Part shown: in pieces, positions 1 through 13,000 of the stretch | How positions within the stretch are numbered: position 1 is the stretch's first letter | How the letters are laid out: every line of letters starts with the position of its first letter | Source of the DNA: Neocallimastix lanati (nom. inval.) | Taxonomy: Eukaryota; Neocallimastigomycota; Neocallimastigomycetes; Neocallimastigales; Neocallimastigaceae | Reading direction: 5' to 3' | Assembly: GCA_016946835.1 (NCBI GenBank) | Contig: JACVTC010000007.1 | Span: forward strand, 388,001 to 452,000 | DNA length: 64,000 nucleotides | The notes under the pieces: generated by a model | Told to the model about the DNA's origin: nothing | What the model saw: the letters and a program-made list of their open reading frames with translations, nothing else | The model's database searches: none | Program-made: the position numbers and the translations under genes

Positions 1-1056
1 TAATTGTTATTTTAAATTTTGTTCTATTTAAATAAATAATTCAATAGAAAATATATTTAATATATAAAGTGATATAATTTAATATGAAATAGATATAATT
101 CAATTAATTATATTTAGAAAAAGTTTTTTTTTTCTATTGTAAATATAATATATATTTATAAAAAAAGAAATATATATTTTTAACTTAATATAATAAAGAA
201 GATTATTATAATTAAGTTTATTATTAATTATGATTCAAAAAAGAGTTTTTTTTCATATTATTATTACTTTTTATTCATAATTTATTTTTATAAATAATAA
301 ATTTAAAAAAAAAAATTATAATAAATAATAATAAATAATAGTAATACTAGTAGTAATAATAATAATAAATAATAATAAATAATAATAATAATAAATAATA
401 ATAAATTTTCTTTTTATTATTTTTTTATTATTATTATCGATTTAATATAAAAGGAAGAAAGTTTGACTTATTATAATTTCACGCTTTTTTTTTTATTATT
501 ATTTTTTTTCTTATTATTTTTTTCTTTTATGAATTAATTGGAAATTTAAAAATAATAAAAGAATGAAATAAAAGAAAAATAAAAGGAAAATTAAAGGAAA
601 TATAAAAAATAAAATAAATATTAATTGAAAACAATGATTTTATTTGTTGTTAATTACTTATAACATTTTATTAAAAACGTTTCCATGGAGGATTAGTTTT
701 TTAAAATTAAAATTAATTACTAATTTATATATTTATATATATATATAAAGATAAATAATTAATAATATATATTTATAAAAAGTTTGTTATTTAATCTATT
801 ATAATAATATATTTACAATGCTTTTTTGAATATATATTATATATAATATATATATATTTTTAAAATAGAAGAAAATTTAATGAAAATAAAAATAATAACC
901 TAATAAAAGGATAAAATATAAAATTTATATTTAATATCAAATAAGAAAATAAAAGTTAAAACAATTTTAATAAAAATAATTATATAGTATTAATAATAGT
1001 AATATAATTAATTGAAGACTTTTTTTTAGTACATAGTAAGATATTCATTTGAAAGG

Positions 1057-1087
<31 letters not shown>

Positions 1088-1347
1088 GGAAAAACAATTT
1101 AAAGTAAAAAAGAAATAAAAACAAACAAACAAACAAAACTAAAAACAAAACAAAAAACAAAAAACAAAAACAAAAAAAAAAAAAAAAAAAAGTAATAAAA
1201 GTAATATTTATTTGATCATAAATTATCTATCTATTCAATTACGTACATAGACAATTTTAGTTTTAATTTATTATATTAGAGAATTAATTTTTAAATTACA
1301 CTCTTAATAAAGTAAACCAAAAAAAAAAAAAGTATATATATATAAAA
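1..1347. other. A+T-rich 5' flank of the acetylglutamate synthase gene
   Basis: No open reading frame or RNA gene is recognisable here. The stretch is made of A and T homopolymers, AAT repeats (about 345-405) and an AAAC/AAAAC-rich tract (about 1105-1180). The last 130 bases before the ATG, with A-runs and TATATATA, are the likely promoter and 5' UTR of the downstream gene, but no specific element can be assigned. Confidence 0.6.
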
Positions 1348-4008
1348 ATGAGTTCTATTATTTTATATTCAAAAGTTAGTAATAAGATTTTGAGTAGAAG
1401 TATACCTGCATTTAAAAATCTTTATACCACACTTGGAAATACAGCAGTAAAAGTAAAAGAAGTTGATGATAATGATGTAAGTAATATAAATGAATTTTAT
1501 AATAAATTACATAATTAATAATAAAATAAAAAAAAATAATTATATAAATGTTATGAAATAAAACTAATAATTTTAAATTATATTATGAAGAGTGTGGATT
1601 TAAAATATCATGATTTAGACTTAAATAACACTAATAATAATAACCAGGAAAGAGTAAATATTAATAATATAAAAAACCAAATGATGATTTAATACGTTTT
1701 AAATTAAAATATTAATAAAAATTAAAATATATTTAATTTTATTGAATTGAATTAATATATATATTCGGTTAATTTAATTTTGTTAAATTTTTATATATTC
1801 ATTTAAATATGAATAAATCAATTGAATTTATGTATAATTTTTAATTGTGATTGAATTGAATTTATATATTTAGTGTTTAAATGTTTTTAAATATTTATAT
1901 TTGTTTAAGTATATTCGTTTAAATTATTTATATATATATATAAATATATAAATATATATTTTTTTTTTGAGTTAAAACTATTTTCATATTAAATTATGTG
2001 TATTATCTTATATCCTAAATAAATAGTTAATTTTCAATATAAGAATTTAATAAATATCATATTAATTTTATTTATACTATTATAAAATATTTAATAGGAA
2101 TTGATTTATCAAATTTTAAGTACTGTACCAAGTAAAAGAGAAGCTCAACATTTTCTTGATACTTATGCTGATTCTTTTCCACAATCATTTAACAATTCAA
2201 TATTATTATCCAATAATAAACGAGAACGAAGTGGAAAAGCCGATAAGATTCTAAATCCTACTACTAAAGAAAATATAGGGTTAGTTAAAATACCAAGTCT
2301 TTTAACAGATGAAGAATTAAAAACAATTGGATCAACTATTGTTCAACTTCAACATTTAGGTTTAATGCCAATTATTTTTGTGGATTGGCCATTAAATTAT
2401 AAAGATAATAATGAATATCGTATGAAAATGATTAATGAAACTATAAGAATTTCTAATATTATAGAAGAAATGGGAGGTCGTTCAATGCCACTTTATAATA
2501 ATATTTTTTCAACTGATAAAAAAGAAGATGTAGCTTACTTAGAAAAAAATATATTTAGTCATAAGAAGAACATTATTGATAAATCAGATTATGTTAGTAA
2601 CACTTTAAATGTTAATATGACACCAATTCGTTCAGCGTTAAAGCTTCATCAAGTTCCAATTTTAATTCCAATTGTTTCATGCAATTCTCAGTTCTTTTCT
2701 ACAGATTTTGATCGTAGTATGATATCTTTTTCTAAAGCTTTGACTGAGGATGATCTTCTTGGAAATCCTATGAAAATTATTGTACTTAATAATAATGGTG
2801 GTATTTGTGCTAATGGTTACCATTATGGTTTTATTAATTTAGCAAATGAATATGAAGAATTATTAAATAGTCTTGATGAGGAAATTAAGAAGTGGAAGGC
2901 AGAAATTAAAAGTAAAAATAAGTTACATAATAAATTTGCTAATATTAATGGTCGTATCAGTGGTATCAATTCCATTAAAAAGGGTACTTATACCCGTTTT
3001 AATCCGTCACAAAGTTCACCAATAGTAAATTCAAAGTCTTTAACTACTCATTCCTCTACTTCATCAAATTCACCGTATCATCTCTCAAAGCCTTCAACAG
3101 TTAATCTTTTTAATCGTGCTACACCAAATTCTAACTCTATTCACTCAAATTTCTCCACTTCTTTATTCCCACATTCCCGCCTAATCTTAGATACCAAAAC
3201 ACCAAAATCAATAAATCAAAATAAAAAGGAAGATAGTGGTATAGCAGGCTCTACCGACAAGGAAATGAAGAATGTTTTAAATATTGGTTTATTAAGAAAA
3301 TATCAAATGCTTTATGAATTACAAACAATGAAAATCATTCTTTCAAATCTTCCAGTTAACACTTCAGCCATTATCGCATCAATATCATCAACACCATCTA
3401 TTATTTCTAATTTAATTACTGATAAACCAATCTGTTCAGATAATATTCTTCTTCAAAAGCAAGAAAATGAACTACAGCCATTCCTTCAATATCCACCTAC
3501 ATTAATTCGTCAAGGTTTAAAAATTACCAGACATACTTCTTTAGATACCATTGACCGTGAAAAATTACTCAACCTTCTTAATACATCCTTCAAAAAGCCA
3601 ATTGATACTGAACATTATTTCAAAAGATTAGAAAAAGTATTAGATTCTATTACCATTACTGGTGATTATCAAGGTGCCTCTATTATTACTCGTGAAGGAA
3701 AAAATCTTTTCAGTGAAGGTAAAGGTGTACCGTATTTAGATAAATTTGCAGTATCTCCAAATAGTCAAGGTATTGGTGTTGCTGATATTCTCTGGAAGAG
3801 AATGAAACATGATTATCCAAATATGCTTTGGAGAAGTCGTGCAGAAAATCCTGTAAACAATTGGTATTTTGAACGTTCATCAGGTAGTATATTTGTACCT
3901 ACTGAACACCAAGATTGGCGTTTATTCTTCTATGGAGAAAGTAAACACTATATCAATAATTATTGTGAAATTATTAAAAATATACCGGCTTCTTTCAAAC
4001 ATAAATAA
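1348..4008 (+). CDS. N-acetylglutamate synthase (fungal Arg2 type), 3 exons
   Basis: Catalyses acetyl transfer from acetyl-CoA to glutamate, the first step of arginine synthesis in the mitochondrion or, in anaerobic fungi, the hydrogenosome. My model is exons 1348-1476, 1591-1653 and 2098-4008, all joined in phase 0, giving 700 residues, close to other fungal Arg2 proteins. Both donors are GTAA (GTAAGT, GTAAAT) and the last acceptor is TAATAG. The first 37 residues contain no acidic residue and six Lys/Arg (K9, K13, R17, K23, K35, K37), as expected of an organelle presequence. An amino-acid-kinase-like region spans about 66-350, followed by a Ser/Thr/Asn-rich linker (about 350-450). The C-terminal GNAT (NAGS) domain spans about 545-700, with LDKFAVSPNSQGIG, WRSRAENPVNNWYFERSSG and DWRLFFYG. 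The 63-nt middle exon, encoding an Asn-rich stretch, is the least certain part. The family call is firm. Confidence 0.9.
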
Positions 4009-4820
4009 TTTTTTTTTTCTTTTTTTTTTTTATAAAAATAAAAAAATAAAAAGTTAGAATAATATCAATAATGAATTAATAATTAGTAGTAAAAGTATTA
4101 TCAAATAATTACCATCAATATTTTTATTTTTCATCATTTTTTATAATATTTTAATTACTATATATATATGTGGGGAAAAAAATCATATATATATATAAAT
4201 AAATAAATAGCAAATAATTTAATAATTTAAAAAAAAAAAAAAATTTTTTTTTTATTTATTTTTATTTAAAAATATAATTCATATTATAAATATAATATTA
4301 ATTAAAATATATATATATATATCAATAATTATTAATATGTTATTAATTTTATCTTTAAAAAAAAAAAAAGAAAAAAAAGAAAAAAATTAATAATTTTAAA
4401 AATAATTTATTTTTAATCTATACTCCATCAAAATTTTATTTAATATATTATATATATATTATGATTTATATAAAAAAATTTTTATTTTAAAAAAAAAAAT
4501 AAATAAATAAAATTAAGATATAATATAAAAAAATATAATAAAATAAAATAAAATAAAATAAAAAAAAAAAAAAAAAAAAGATACAATCAAAAGAAAGTTA
4601 AAAACGGTGGAAAAGATAATAGCTTAAAATATATATTATTAATATTATTATTATTATTAATAAGTTTCATAATTATTATTATTTTTTATTATAAATTTTA
4701 TAGTATTTTTTTTTTTTAATATTATATTATAAGTTTTTAATTTTATTTTTTAAAAGTTTATATATGTATTTTTTTTATTATATGTATTTTTTATTAAATT
4801 AAATTATCATTATAAAAATA

Positions 4821-4859
<39 letters not shown>

Positions 4860-5250
4860 TATAACTATATATCTATAATGAGTTTATCATATAAAATAAA
4901 ATTAAAATGAAATAAAATATATAAATTTAATAAATAAATAAATAAATAAAAAGTAATGAAAGTATATTCACTTTCTAGTTTACAAGGAAAAAAAAAATTA
5001 CAGTATTATAAGAATAAAATATGAATAAAAAAAAAAGAAAAAAAAAAAGAAAAAAATATATATATATATTTTAAAATTGTTTTTATTAAAACTTAAAATT
5101 TTAATACTTTTATAGATAGAAATTTATATATATATATATATATATTTAATTTTATCATTTATTATTTGTAAAAATAAAAAATAAATAAATAAAAAATAAA
5201 TAAATAAAATAAAATAAAATAAAATAAAATAGTAAAAAAAAAAAAAAAAA
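4009..5250. other. convergent intergenic region
   Basis: Separates the convergent acetylglutamate synthase and cyclin H genes and must hold both 3' UTRs and transcript ends. Only A/T homopolymers, ATT/TA microsatellites and an AAATA tandem (about 5195-5230) are seen. No ORF or RNA gene is recognised. Confidence 0.6.
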
Positions 5251-7505
5251 TCATTTTTCTTCCTCTTCTACCATATCATCATCACTAATACTACTTTCAC
5301 TATTTTCATCTTCATGACCATATATTTGTTTTCGGTAACTAGTGTTTTTTTTTTTTTTTTTTTTTTTTTAAGAAAAAATTATATATATATATATTATTAT
5401 TATTATTATTATTATTATAAAATAAATAAATTAATAAATAAATATATATATATAATTAATATATAGAAAGAAAATTTTGTAATTACAGTTTTGATTTTGG
5501 ATTAAATGCAGGATCTTGACAACCTAGACGTTTTCTTTCAATAAGTGCAGCTTTTGATTTTTCAATTTTAATAAACTGAGATAGTGAGGTTTCAATTTCA
5601 ATTAAATGATTACGGAATTCGTCTGCTTTTTCACTACTTTGATCTTTAACTAAATTATCAATATAACTATTATTTAAAATTATATTAATATTATTGAATA
5701 TATTATTGAATTTTTTTTTTCAAAAAAAAAAAAAAAAAATTACTTTATTAATATATTTAATTGATTAATTGTATATATTTATTAATATAATAAAATAAAA
5801 AATAAAAAAATAATTTTTTCTTTTTAAATACCCTTCAAGATCTTTAGAAAAACCAGTATTTCTTGATGCTGCCATTAAACAGGCTAAAGCAATCTGTGAT
5901 GGCCAATATAAAAATATTAAATCACCATAAAGTGAAATAAATGCATATTCATGTGAACTTTTATATGTTTGTAAAAGTCTACGTTGACTATTATCTTCTA
6001 AATTTACAGAATTTTTATCTGGACCATTTAAATAAGCCTAAAATATATTTATAATAATATATATATATATATGTTCAATATTATATTTTATTTCTTTTAT
6101 TTGTTTATTTTTATTTTTATTTTTATTCTGTTTTTTATTTTTTGTTTGTTTGGTTTGTTTGTTTTTATTAATAATATATATAAATATATAAATACATTTT
6201 TTTTTAAATAATAATATTTATTGAATATATACCTGTATATCTAAATAAAATCCATGTAATGCCCAGAATGGTGACTGTATTTGATATTCAAATCGTATAT
6301 TTTGAGATACAATCAATTCTAACTCTTTAATAGTTTCAGGTGGAGGACTTTTTGGAACTTTTTTTAAAAGTTCATCTAATGCAATATACGAATTTTCAGA
6401 TTTACAAGCTAAAAATAGACATGTAAGCCTATATTGTTAAATAATTATTTATATATAATTATTTTTTAAATAGATTTCATGTTAAAATTATTCTTATATT
6501 TTACATTACAATAACATTTTTTATTTTTAATCTAATAATTCTTAATTGATTAATTAATATCATATTATACACATTATTTATTAACAATTTAAATATTTAC
6601 AATATATTCTTTGGAGCATATTGCATCATTGAACAATATAAATAAAATCTTTTAAAATATATAATTGAAGTTGCCTATTATACATTATATTATTTCAAAT
6701 TTATTAATTAGAAAAAAATATATATATATTAAAATTTTAGTTTCATTATATTAATATAATGTCTTTAAATTTCATTTTTAATTATTGATATATGTATATA
6801 TATATTTAAATTATATTATAAAATATTATAATTTAATATAGTTTAATTTATTTATAGAATGATAAAAATATTTGAATTTAATTTCTTTACCAAAACATTT
6901 ATATTAAATTTAAAAACTCTACAATAATCAAAAAATTTTGTTTCATAAAAAAGAGCAAGTATTTTCTGATCATCAGCTGTCATGAAATTTATTGGTTTTA
7001 AAGGTTCAATATTATTATTAATTTGTTTTTGATATTCCTGTACATTTTTATTATATAAAATGTTTTTTTTTTTTTTATAAAAAAAAAAAAAATTGTTTTA
7101 TAATATTAAATAATTTATTGATTTAAATAATACACAAATATATATATATATATGTTAAATTTTAAATGTACATCTTATATTTTTATATAAAAATGATTTT
7201 TATGATTTTATGAAATCTATATAGCATACCCATTCCCTCTTTATATTTTTTTCAACCTCTGCTATTACTTCTCTATTAACTTCTTCTCTTATATCATTAA
7301 GTTCTTCTTTAGTAAATAACCAATGTCGAAATTGACTAGTTTGTTCATAAAGATTAGCCAAGTGGAAATTTTCATATTCATTTTTTGGTTGTTTTTCTTT
7401 TGAAGAAGAATTATTATTATTTTCTTTAGTTTCTTTTTGAATCTCTTGATTTTTATTATTTCTATTTATAGATATATTTGAAGGAATTATAATTGATGAC
7501 TCCAT
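5251..7505 (-). CDS. Cyclin H (CDK7/TFIIH kinase subunit; yeast Ccl1, fission yeast Mcs2), 7 exons
   Basis: Regulatory subunit of the CDK-activating kinase and of TFIIH, which phosphorylates the RNA polymerase II tail. Exons on the minus strand are 7505-7230, 7037-6891, 6674-6601, 6428-6233, 6037-5832, 5666-5487 and 5338-5251; total 1167 nt, 388 residues, with every junction phase-consistent. Diagnostic features are the cyclin H N-terminal signature LYEQTSQFRHWLFTKEEL (residues 52-69); the first cyclin fold with ILALFYETKFFDYCRVF, then IIYFKRFYLYCSMM and LTCLFLACKSEN (the LACK-type helix, although the usual VDE after it is changed); then SPFWALHGFYLD and the second fold with WPSQIALACLMAA. 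The C-terminus is strongly acidic (SDDDMVEEEEK), as in animal cyclin H. The length lies between human cyclin H (323) and yeast Ccl1 (393). An Asn/Ser/Lys-rich segment occupies about residues 12-45. Introns are about 150-400 nt and nearly pure A/T. Confidence 0.93.
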
Positions 7506-8570
7506 TTTTTTTTTTTTTTTTTTTTTTATTATTATTTTTGTTTTTTATATAAATATATAAATATATATTTTTCTTATATTAACATGATATCTTCATAGAT
7601 AAATTTATTATTATTTCAATTGCCTTTTTTTTATTTTTTTTTTTTTTTTATTCTAAAAAAAAAATAAAATTCTTATATTTTATGAACAAATTAAATAATA
7701 TATTAAATAATTTTCATTTTTTAAAGTTATTTGAATTTTTAGTTATATTATTAATGTTTATATGTTTATACATATACATACATATACATTATTCAATACA
7801 TCATAAATTATATATATAAATAAATTTTTTAATCTTCAATTAAATAATTAAAATATATATATTTATTACAATAAATAAAATAAAAATTTTTAATCAAGAA
7901 AAAAATTGGTTAGTGTTTATAATTTGTTATTACTTAATCAAAGCTTTTCACAATATTAGTTAATTCTTTTGAGCAATATTTTTAATGGTATAATCAAAAA
8001 AAAATCTTTATTATTAATAGAGTTAACGTTATACAAATGTGACAAAGATGAATTATTTTAATAATTGTTCTTCTAGTTTACTAAGCACTTTATTAAATTG
8101 ACCTGTTCATCTTTACATAAACCAACAGAAATTTTCATCAATTAAATATATATATATATATAATGTTTATAATGTTTTCCTTGGCTGGAAAGAGAGTTTA
8201 GTGTGCATCGCTCTATTTTATTTAGTGATATTTTTTTTTTCATTTTATTTTACTATGGAACTTTAGTAATATAATATCATGAGTCACCATTACACCATGA
8301 TTAATCTAAAGTATATTATATATAATCACATTACTTCTACTTCTTTATTTTATAATATTATTTTAATTTAGATTATCAATAAATATTTTTCATATATCTT
8401 CTTTTGCTTGTTTATTTTTTGTTCGTTTGTTTGTTTGTTTGTTATTTTAACTAATTATCAATAATAAATTTGGCTTATAAACTTTAATATATTAATATAT
8501 TAATAAATCTTACAAATCATATATATATATTAAATAAATAATAGGGATAGAAGAATATTTTTAAGATAAT

Positions 8571-8612
<42 letters not shown>

Positions 8613-9960
8613 TTAACAATATACAGTAACTTTCCTTTTTTAAATAAATAAATAAAATAATAATAGCGTATATATTTATAAATTACCTATATTTAATTAT
8701 ATATTTATATTAATTATATTAATTATTTCTTTTTACTGATTTAATATCATTTTTTATTTTTTAAATCTTATACCTAAAAAAAAAAAAAAAAAAAAAAAAA
8801 TGTCACTAATCATTTATTAATTCAAGAGGTGAAAATAATTTTTTTTTTTTTTTTGTTATTGATGTTTAATTAATTCATATTATTTATAGGAAATAACAAA
8901 ATTTTTTAATTTAGCAAGATATATAATTTTTGATTTATATTAATGGAACAATTATACAAGGATTTTTGGCCTATATCAATATAGCAATTAAAAAGTAATA
9001 TATAAAGTTTAACATTTAAAAAAAAATTATTAACTTTAATATTTCTTTATATCTTTCTTTTTTTAAATAAATACACAAAGTTAACTTTTTGTTGATAAAA
9101 AAAAATGATAAAAAAAAAGTTGGAAAATAAAATTTTTAAGGATAATATTATTTAATTTATTAATCTATAAGATGAATTTTTTTTTTTTACTGGATTGACA
9201 TTTCATCAATTTATATTAACTTAATAAAAAGAAAAAACCTTTTTTTTTTTAAAAAAAAGTAATTATAATTTTGGCCTATATACAAGATTCAAGAACTTTT
9301 GGTTTATATCAATAGGATATTTAAAATTGATATTCATGGTTTAAATTTCAAAAAAAAAAAAAAATTTTTTTTTTTATTAGTCAATTCAAGGTCAAGACCT
9401 GATTTTTAATTAATTAATTAATTAATAATAATAATAATAATAACAATTAACCAGAATTAATTTATATTTTTATAATTTACTATTTAACCTTAAATTAGAA
9501 GACATTAAATTTAAAAACTAAAACTATTTTATATAATAACTAGTTTAATTAATTTAAATTTTATAACTACTATTCTCCATAATAAATTATGACAAGTTTA
9601 ATTTTAAAATTTTATCATTTTTATTATTTTCAGAAACTCATTTTTTGATGAAAATTAATATATTATGCTTTAAGAGTATAATTTATATAAAAAAAATAAT
9701 ATATAATGGTACATAATATTGATATTAATATTAACATGTAATAAGTGATATATATTTACTAATTTTTTTGATTTTTATTATAAAGGTCTTATAATCAATA
9801 GGTTTTTTAAATAAGAAAATAGAATAACCTTAATATGTGATATGTGAATATTTAAAAAAATATTTTTTAAAAATATATATATATATATAAAACTTTAATA
9901 AGTTAAAAGTAAAATATTTATATATTTAATAAAACATTTTTATCTTTAAATTTAAATGTT
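7506..9960. other. A+T-rich intergenic DNA with one unassigned higher-complexity island
   Basis: No gene is recognised. The interval 7960-8340 is visibly richer in G/C than its surroundings and contains short readable stretches (for example plus-strand GWKESLVCIALF near 8185-8220), but no family could be assigned. A phrase TTTTGGCCTATAT occurs near 8965 and again near 9270, suggesting two decayed copies of an old repeat. The rest is homopolymer tracts, including an A-run of about 30 at 8576-8608. Confidence 0.5.
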
Positions 9961-10193
9961 GTGACCATTATTACTATTACTATTATTATTATTATTATTA
10001 TTGTTATTATTATTATTATTATTTTCATCATCATCATCATTTTTATTATTATTATTATTTTCATCATCATCATTATTATTATTATTATTATTATTTTAAA
10101 AAAAAAAAAAAAAGCTGTTGTTAATGTGGAAGGTGAAACTATTCTTATTAACTTACTGTACAGAAATATTTATATTATTAAATTTATTTTTAG

Positions 10194-10229
<36 letters not shown>

Positions 10230-10335
10230 GCTCTTTAATGAAATAAAGAATGTCATTTTTAATACTCTATTACTCTATTGTCAAAACTACCTAGTTTATT
10301 TTTGAAGAAAATAGGGGCAGTTCACACCGGAAGTA
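9961..10335. other. ATT/CAT microsatellite followed by a short unassigned island
   Basis: A mixed ATT/CAT microsatellite (about 9965-10095) is followed by two less A+T-rich pieces (10113-10160 and 10225-10330, the latter ending GGGGCAGTTCACACCGG). A reading frame runs through it but is mostly Ile/Phe homopolymer from the repeat, so I do not treat it as a gene. The islands could be remnants of the neighbouring LINEs; this is not shown. Confidence 0.4.
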
Positions 10336-10378
10336 AAAAAAAAAAAAAAAAAAAAACTTTATTCTTTCTTTTTTCTTT

Positions 10379-10416
<38 letters not shown>

Positions 10417-10593
10417 TTATGAAAATCATAAATTTAAAACTTTAATTTATATTAAAATCTTTTTTTTTTTTTTTTTTTGTACTTTAGAATAGTTTCAAAA
10501 ATTAATAATTAATTTATTTAAATATATTAAAAAAAAATTTTTATTTTTTCACATTTAAAATTTTAATTGATAATCTAATGGGTTTATTTTTAT

Positions 10594-10868
10594 AATTATT
10601 ATTATTTATTTATTTATTATTATTATTTATTATTATTATTATTATTTATTATTATTTATTATTATTTATTATTATTTATTATTATTTATTATTATTTATT
10701 ATTATTTATTATTATTTATTATTATTTATTATTATTTATTATTATTTATTATTATTTATTATTATTTATTATTATTTATTATTATTTATTATTATTTATT
10801 ATTATTTATTATTATTTATTATTATTTATTATTATTTATTATTTATTATTATTTATTATTATTATTAT
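10594..10868. repeat. Tandem 10-bp repeat (ATTATTTATT)n
   Basis: The decamer ATTATTTATT repeats without interruption for about 20 units between 10641 and 10840, flanked by shorter ATT/TTTA runs. It lies just left of the LINE cluster. It is a simple A/T minisatellite with no strand-specific signal. Confidence 0.95.
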
Positions 10869-11099
10869 ATAGTTTCTTTTTTATATACTTTTTTCAAATA
10901 AAGAAACTAATAATTAAAATATTATGTATATATAACAATTAATAATAAGATCAAATAAAAAAATTATTAATATCATATATGATTAAATAATTGTTTTTTT
11001 TATAGGCTAGGAATAAATTTTAGTTAAAAGAAATATACATAAAAAAAAAAAAAAAAAACATGAAAATAACAATACATGAAATTTTTTACATTAATATTA

Positions 11100-11210
11100 A
11101 AAAACTACCTTATGAATTTCGGGGACGAAATGGTCTCTAACTCTTCCCATTCATTGATGATAATCTTCATGTGGTTAAATAATATCATTTGAATTTATGT
11201 ATAACTGGCA
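11100..11210 (-). mobile_element. LINE 3'-coding scrap
   Basis: On the minus strand this reads a phrase (…IIINEWEELETIS…) matching the end of the LINE fragment at 14058-14460 (…SIIINEW, then KLETIAS). It is a short decayed piece of the same retrotransposon family, isolated by A/T-rich DNA. No boundaries or duplications could be fixed. Confidence 0.5.
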
Positions 11211-11579
11211 TTTCAAAAAACAAAAAAAAAATAAGTCATATTAAATAAAGAAAAAATTATTGTAAAAATTAAATAAAAGAAAAAAGTAAACGAAGTAAAA
11301 AAAAAATAAAATAGAGTAAAATAAAGTAAAATAAAGTAAAATAAAATAAAAAATAGAAAAAAATTAAATAAATAAAATAAAAAATAAAATAAAAAAATAA
11401 AAATAAAAGTAAAAATAAAAAAATAAATAAAACAAAAAAAAAAAAAAAAACTTCTTTTCTGTGTCTTTTCTTTCGAAATATTTTTTTATATATATTGTAT
11501 ACTATAATCGATATTATAATTAAATAATATCGATTACAAAACAACCGAAATAATCATTTGTACCAAAAAAAAAAAAAAA

Positions 11580-11700
11580 AAAAAAAAAACATTCATTATG
11601 CAATGTTTAGATTTTTTACCATCACCCTCGGTATCATGATAAATAAAATAGTCTTTCCTCAGTGAACCTCATAGAAGGTGATACATACTTGATAAAGATA
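11580..11700 (-). mobile_element. Possible decayed LINE reverse-transcriptase scrap
   Basis: This G/C-elevated island encodes, on the minus strand and with stops, a phrase (SPSMRFTEERLFYLS.YRG) that weakly recalls the region just upstream of the GCPLSP reverse-transcriptase motif in LINEs. Its position between other LINE scraps supports the idea, but the match is weak. Confidence 0.3.
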
Positions 11701-11939
11701 ATTATTGATAAATTTTTTTTTTTTTTTACAGTCTAAAATATTGAGTACTTTAATTTTTATTTATTTATTAATTACTTAAACATTTTTTATATTACAAAAA
11801 AAGCACAGAATTAATAAAAAAAAAAAAATTAAATATTTATTTGTCCAATTTGAATATAATAATATTTAATATAGTAACGAGAAATAAAAAGTAATATTCA
11901 AAATAAAGTGCGTAAATAAATTCGGAATAAAGTTCATAG

Positions 11940-12960
11940 GCAACAAACCTCACCTCCAAGATTACAATATTTCTTTTTTAAATGGAATTTCGTATTCCTG
12001 ATTTGAGTTTGAATTAACTATCTGAAAGAAATTATGGTCTTCTCCATCAAGAGGTATTGGCCCTACTAGCTTGTCTTACGTACATTTTCAGAGTTGTTGC
12101 TCCTGGTTAGTTTGCGCTTATACTGTAGGAATAGCAACCTTTGTCGAGTACCAGCCCGAGGCATAATTTCTTCCTAAGGCTGCAGATTGAACCAAGAATG
12201 GCGTTTATTGAATAATCACAAATGATATGGTTCTTCAACGAAAAACATCCCATTCCTTTTTATAATTTAAATCAAAAATGTCTGGCATCTCTTTCACTAA
12301 GAAGGAAGTTATATAATCGATACCAAGTCACATTATATATTTACATTCTCATTATTCAGAAAATTACTTTTATTAACATGATTTTTTCACCAATTGATCT
12401 ATTCACTACATTATTAGTAACAATACTATTATATTCACTATCACTAATATTATAATTCTTATTTTCACTATCAATACTATTACCATTATTAATAATATTA
12501 TTTCTATTGCTATTGTTATTTATATAATACTCTTTGTTACTACTATCAGAATCAGTACTTGATTCTACCATATTAACATCTGTGACAACAGTGTTTACAT
12601 TACATATTTGATATCGTACAATATATGGTAATTATAAAAAAAAATTTTTTTCATAATGAATTTCAATATCCGTAAAATATTTCATTCGAAATTCACGGAA
12701 AAGATAGCAATTAGAAAACCAATGTTCCAATCGAGGATTATTGTTTACTCTATAATAACAAGGACATCAATCTGGACAGTCGTCTTTAATCATACTGGGG
12801 GCTTTGGCAACACGAGCATCGAATTCATATCCACATCTGGCAAGAAGTACCCATAGGAAACCAATATTATATTCAGGATACTTATAGTTGAGCTTTAAGT
12901 AGTCTCTAGTTTTTTCAAATTTATTATCCCAGTAAAAGTTTACAATTCTTTTTTTTCTTT

Positions 12961-13000
<40 letters not shown>

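Noticed and set aside
9961-10305. 114-residue plus-strand frame
   Set aside because: Over half is microsatellite-encoded Ile and Phe; the remaining stretch shows no recognisable domain.
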